A DNA stretch of 64,000 nucleotides from Plasmodiophora brassicae (taxonomy: Eukaryota > Endomyxa: Phytomyxea > Phytomyxea > Plasmodiophorida). Both the position numbers and the translations under genes were made by a program. Positions 63,865 to 64,000 of this stretch are shown here, in pieces. Below the pieces are notes generated by a model that was not told the origin of the DNA, ran no database searches, and was given only the letters and a program-made list of their open reading frames with translations. The DNA is taken from NCBI GenBank assembly GCA_036867785.1, contig CP145426.1:310001-374000 (forward strand). Direction: 5' to 3'. Position 1 is the stretch's first letter, and every line of letters begins with the position of its first letter.

Positions 63865-64000
63865 CGAAACACATCGACAGGAGACAGGGTCGCCAGCCTA
63901 GTAGAGCCTATGAGAGGGGTTTATAACTACATAGCCTACGTGCAGGACGACGATTGTTGCATGTAGCCGGTGGGCGCACCGGACGTGATCGGGATGGAGC

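Overview
This is a stretch of nuclear DNA from a GC-rich, compact microbial eukaryote. Almost every multi-exon gene that could be spliced by eye uses GT-AG introns of roughly 40-80 nt, most of them 50-60 nt. Genes lie on both strands and are often only tens to a few hundred bases apart. A sperm-tail PG-rich (SHIPPO) protein implies a flagellated stage. Large receptors fusing a bacterial-type solute-binding ectodomain to a class C 7TM core, plus SKP1/BTB-like ankyrin proteins, suggest a zoosporic protist (for example a plasmodiophorid-like rhizarian) or an early-diverging zoosporic lineage. That placement is inference, and the sequence does not fix the species.

Layout. 1-890: a doubtful small minus-strand membrane ORF. 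890-6012: a Mutator-like (MULE) transposon encoding a FAR1/MULE-type transposase and a C48 (Ulp1-like) cysteine protease, bounded by arrays of a CCCGCGGG palindrome. 6198-7318: two ~490-bp inverted arms carrying the same ORF, followed by perfect palindromes. 7568-13249: nucleoporin NUP205/NUP192. 13386-17567: a doubtful gene, a GAGCTGCA minisatellite, mitoribosomal protein mL46, a 97-aa three-TM protein and two doubtful minus-strand genes. 17658-21262: the SHIPPO protein and GPI transamidase subunit GPAA1. 21393-27173: a hAT transposon with an 8-bp target duplication. Inside it sits an intron-bearing Tc1/mariner (DD34E) transposase with a convergent unknown ORF, flanked by a 65-bp perfect inverted repeat that copies the end of the hAT gene.

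27267-43830: DNA2 helicase-nuclease, PIG-Q/GPI1, a small membrane protein, an SLC19-type folate/thiamine carrier, a D-I-G repeat protein, CNOT3/NOT3, a small acidic/basic protein, a beta-class glutathione S-transferase and a tail-anchored protein. 44354-49442: a small basic protein, a universal stress protein, a RhoGEF-PH-CRIB-like-STE20 kinase fusion and a DHHC palmitoyltransferase. 49447-51971: a possible secreted protein and the RABL3-type GTPase. 52289-62888: two solute-binding/7TM receptors flanking two nearly identical SKP1-like ankyrin genes. 63213-63864: an unknown gene.

Functionally most of the window is housekeeping: nuclear pore, mRNA deadenylation, Okazaki-fragment processing, mitochondrial translation and two steps of the GPI-anchor pathway (PIG-Q at the start, GPAA1 at the end). 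The accessory material is the transposons, the inverted duplication and the receptor/ankyrin cluster. Exon boundaries were read by eye from frame continuity, GT-AG ends and family alignment from memory. Spans are given as whole-gene start to stop unless stated.
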